A stretch of DNA of 16,086 nt from an uncultured Clostridia bacterium. GTDB taxonomy: Bacteria; Bacillota; Clostridia; Christensenellales; Aristaeellaceae. Positions 14,742 to 16,086 of the stretch are shown here, one piece after another. Both the position numbers and the translations under genes were made by a program. The stretch covers positions 1 to 16,086 of the forward strand of contig CAKTTL010000066.1 of assembly GCA_934615235.1 (NCBI GenBank), read 5' to 3'. Under the pieces are notes generated by a model. The model made no database searches and was not told where the DNA came from. It worked only from the letters and a program-made list of their open reading frames with translations. Each line of letters starts with the position of its first letter. Position 1 is the stretch's first letter.

Positions 14742-15518
14742 TTATCCGTCCTTCCGCTCCAGCGCCAGCTTATCGGCGACCAGCGCGATGAATTCGCCGT
14801 TCGTCGGCTTCTCAGCAAGCGTGCAGACGTTCTTGCCGAACACCTGATTGAGCACGTCGATGCGTCCGCGCGCCCAGGCTACTTCGATCGCGTGCCGGAT
14901 GGCGCGCTCCACCTTGCTTGAGGACGTATTGAACCGCCGCGCGATGGTCGGATACAGCTCTTTGGTGATCCGGTTGATCATCTCCGGCGATTCGACCACC
15001 AGCTGTACGCCCGTGCGCAGGTACTGATAGCCCTTGATATGCGCCGGAATGCCGATGGTCAGGAACATATTCGCCGTCAGTTCGTCGAGCGTTTTCTGGT
15101 TAATCGCCGTGGGGATGGACATCACCACGGACGTCTCGCGGCTGTACGTTCCGGCCTCCTGCACCCGCTTATACAGCAGGTCGAAATCAAACGGCTTCAC
15201 CATATAGTACCGTGCGCCCAGATCAATCGCGCGGGTGATAAAATCGTCCCGGCACAGCGCCGTCAGCGCGATTACCTCCGGCTTTTTCGCGTACACCCGG
15301 CCGCGCATGCGGCTCAGCGTTTCAAAGCCGTCCATCTGGGGCATAATCATGTCAAGCAGCATCACATCAGGTTCGAGATTGTCGATCTGGCTGAGCGCTT
15401 CTACTCCGTTCGTCGCTACGCCAACGATCTCGACGTCGTCTTTTGCGGAAAAATAATCCGTCAGCATCTTGCGCAATTCGGTATTATCTTCAACAACCAT
15501 CAACCTGATCCGTTCCAT
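14742..15518 (-). CDS. spo0A: Spo0A, master response regulator of sporulation
   Basis: This 258-aa protein has an N-terminal receiver domain (about 4-120). Its acidic pocket is Glu10/Asp11, the phospho-acceptor is Asp56 in L-L-D-M-I-M-P-Q-M-D-G, with Thr86 and Lys108 as conserved switch residues. The C-terminal Spo0A DNA-binding domain (about 140-258) carries S-S-S-K-V-E-R-A-I-R-H-A-I-E-V-A-W at 199-215, which binds the 0A box. Phosphorylated Spo0A starts sporulation and controls other stationary-phase genes. AAAGGA lies seven bases before the ATG. It is slightly shorter than the 267 aa of B. subtilis, mainly in the interdomain linker. It is transcribed alone, with terminators on both sides. 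In many Bacillota spoIVB lies just upstream; here gene-free repeats occupy that position up to the window edge. Confidence 0.98.
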   Translation of the reverse strand: MERIRLMVVEDNTELRKMLTDYFSAKDDVEIVGVATNGVEALSQIDNLEPDVMLLDMIMPQMDGFETLSRMRGRVYAKKPEVIALTALCRDDFITRAIDLGARYYMVKPFDFDLLYKRVQEAGTYSRETSVVMSIPTAINQKTLDELTANMFLTIGIPAHIKGYQYLRTGVQLVVESPEMINRITKELYPTIARRFNTSSSKVERAIRHAIEVAWARGRIDVLNQVFGKNVCTLAEKPTNGEFIALVADKLALERKDG

Positions 15519-15570
15519 CTTGACATCCTTTCGCTATTTTTTGCCTTGCGTTTTCCTCCGCTTTTTCCAA

Positions 15571-15599
15571 ATTATAGCACAATCCTGTTTTCTTTTGAA
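15571..15599 (-). promoter_or_regulatory. Probable sigma-A promoter of spo0A
   Basis: The minus strand shows a perfect -10 TATAAT (15571-15576) and, 17 bp upstream, TTCAAA (15594-15599, four of six -35 bases). The start would be near 15564, leaving a leader of about 46 bases. The upstream 15600-15640 is A/T-rich, like an UP element. AGGATT at 15581-15586 resembles a sigma-H -35, but no sigma-H -10 fits behind it. Confidence 0.65.
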
Positions 15600-15649
15600 G
15601 CATCAATTTATAAAAAGTCAAAAATAATTCTTATAGACGCATTTTGGCG

Positions 15650-15656
15650 TGTCGAA
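15650..15656 (+). promoter_or_regulatory. Candidate 0A box
   Basis: TGTCGAA matches the Spo0A recognition heptamer TGNCGAA exactly. It lies about 89 bp upstream of the inferred spo0A start, where autoregulatory boxes are known in bacilli. A 7-mer match can occur by chance, so its position is the main support. Confidence 0.4.
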
Positions 15657-15673
15657 TTGAATATGGAAGGCGT

Positions 15674-15723
15674 AAAAAAAGCGGTTTCGTCTGCTGACGA
15701 AACCGGTGGTTTGCTCTTTTTTT
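15674..15723. terminator. Bidirectional intrinsic terminator upstream of spo0A
   Basis: CGGTTTCGTC-N4-GACGAAACCG (15682-15705) is a perfect 10-bp stem. An A7 tract on the left (15674-15680) makes it an ideal minus-strand terminator (stem, GC, T7). On the right T7 lies at 15717-15723, eleven bases after the stem. It should stop minus-strand transcription before spo0A. Confidence 0.75.
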
Positions 15724-15954
15724 GGCGCGCTGGGCGCGCCTTATCTTAGCGCGAAGGGGGTGTGGAAAGCGCTGCGGGGTGCTGGCGCGGGGGCTGGTTC
15801 ATGCAGCCTTGCCAGCTCGTCCGCGCTTTCGCGCGAACATTGCGCGGGGGATTGTGCGCTGCGGCGCACGGGCTATGGTTACGTTAGGGGGCTCTGCCCC
15901 CTATAACCCCTGGCAGGAACCTGAGGTTCCTGCACCTCCCGCCTGGGGCTTCTG
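15724..15954 (+). repeat. Structured intergenic repeat, copy B
   Basis: This copy begins directly after the T7 tract with GGCGCGC-TGG-GCGCGCC (15724-15740), the same loop as in copy A. It continues through CGCGC-TTTC-GCGCG (15822-15835), GTGCGC-TGCG-GCGCAC (15854-15869), TAGGGGGC-TCT-GCCCCCTA (15885-15903) and CAGGAACCTGAGGTTCCTG (15914-15932). It closes with a GGGGC/GCTCC hairpin at 15945-15958 that runs into copy C. The conserved core starts near 15800; 15741-15799 is only loosely like copy A. No open frame here has a convincing start. Confidence 0.85.
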
Positions 15955-16086
15955 CTCCATGCTGCCTTTTCAGCTCGTCCGCGCTTCGCGCGAACATTGC
16001 GCGAGGCTTTGTGCGCTGCGGCGCACGGGTTTGGGTTACGTTAGGGGCTTTGCCCCTAAAACCCCACCAGGGAACTGAGTTCCCTG
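15955..16086 (+). repeat. Structured intergenic repeat, copy C (cut by window end)
   Basis: This is a tandem partner of copy B at a period of 158 bp, lacking the 5' hairpin module. It keeps CAGCTCGTCCGCGCT, CGCGCGAACATTGCGCG and GTGCGC-TGCG-GCGCAC (16011-16026). The next two stems have changed in a compensating way: TTAGGGGC-TTT-GCCCCTAA (16041-16059) and CAGGGAACTGAGTTCCCTG (16068-16086). The 3' end lies beyond the window. Confidence 0.85.

Larger units (their letters stand above)
15519..16086. other. Gene-free region upstream of spo0A
   Basis: These 568 bases hold the spo0A promoter, a candidate 0A box, a bidirectional terminator and repeat copies B and C. I see no protein-coding gene: the open frames here coincide with repeat blocks that recur in copy A in the opposite genomic context, and none has a ribosome binding site. 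Confidence 0.7.

Noticed and set aside
15571..15586. Sigma-H promoter for spo0A (AGGATT on the minus strand)
   Set aside because: The -35-like box fits, but no GAAT-type -10 lies at the usual 11-12 bp distance. TATAAT with a 17-bp spaced TTCAAA is better.
15706..16078. Small open frames inside repeat copies B and C
   Set aside because: Similar peptides arise from copy A, but they follow from DNA repeats with a conserved palindromic structure. They lack ribosome binding sites, and their reading frames are interrupted differently in each copy.
15724..16086. CRISPR array or integron attC sites
   Set aside because: The units are about 158 bp with no short identical repeats and unique spacers. 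The GTTAGG/CCTAAC stems do not fit the attC core pattern, and no cas or integrase genes are present.

Overview
This 16 kb window looks like chromosomal DNA from a GC-rich, spore-forming member of the Clostridia (Bacillota). It encodes a full Spo0A (phospho-Asp56, SSSKVERAIRHAIEVAW signature). Ribosome binding sites are strong GGAGG types, three genes appear to start with TTG, most operon genes overlap by 1-4 bp, and sigma-A-like promoters carry TATAAT. Genus cannot be fixed from the sequence; other GC-rich gut lineages such as Christensenellales or Oscillospirales are guesses. No rRNA, tRNA, CRISPR array, phage gene or transposase gene was seen.

Left block (36-2910, minus strand): a small membrane protein of unknown function, a MATE-family exporter coupled to it by an ATGA overlap, then a LysR-type regulator with its own extended -10 promoter. 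Upstream, two ATAA-N7-TTAT sites of the LysR-box type (T-N11-A) lie near 2939 and 3012; the nearer is about 63 bp upstream of the inferred start of the exporter operon. I infer that the regulator controls the exporter.

Middle-left block (3076-5898, plus strand): a consensus TTGACA-16-TATAAT promoter whose -35 lies in a perfect 9-bp palindrome drives an unrecognised 357-aa protein, an RluA-family pseudouridine synthase and a Cof-type HAD phosphatase.

Middle block (5924-9432, plus strand): a clear promoter (TTGCAA-17-TATGAT) drives three peptidase-family genes: a membrane zinc peptidase of the YugP type, TldD and PmbA/TldE.

Right block (9656-14549, minus strand): a tightly overlapping four-gene ABC-type operon: ATPase, ABC-2 permease, GldG-like membrane protein and DUF4340-like membrane-anchored protein. 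It resembles the GldA/GldF/GldG arrangement, which is widespread outside gliding bacteria with unknown substrate. It is bounded by intrinsic terminators.

Right end (14657-16086): spo0A as a single-gene unit on the minus strand, with a terminator on each side, a TATAAT promoter and a candidate 0A box upstream, then gene-free DNA.

The most unusual signal is a structured, non-coding repeat family. One copy (9433-9661, minus orientation) lies between pmbA and the DUF4340 gene; two more lie in tandem at 15724-16086, the last cut by the window edge. The copies share long identical blocks and a series of hairpins whose stems differ by compensating changes, and the two full copies begin directly at the T-tract of an intrinsic terminator. 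This suggests a mobile or structural element (MITE/REP-like or an RNA) with selected or inherently palindromic architecture.
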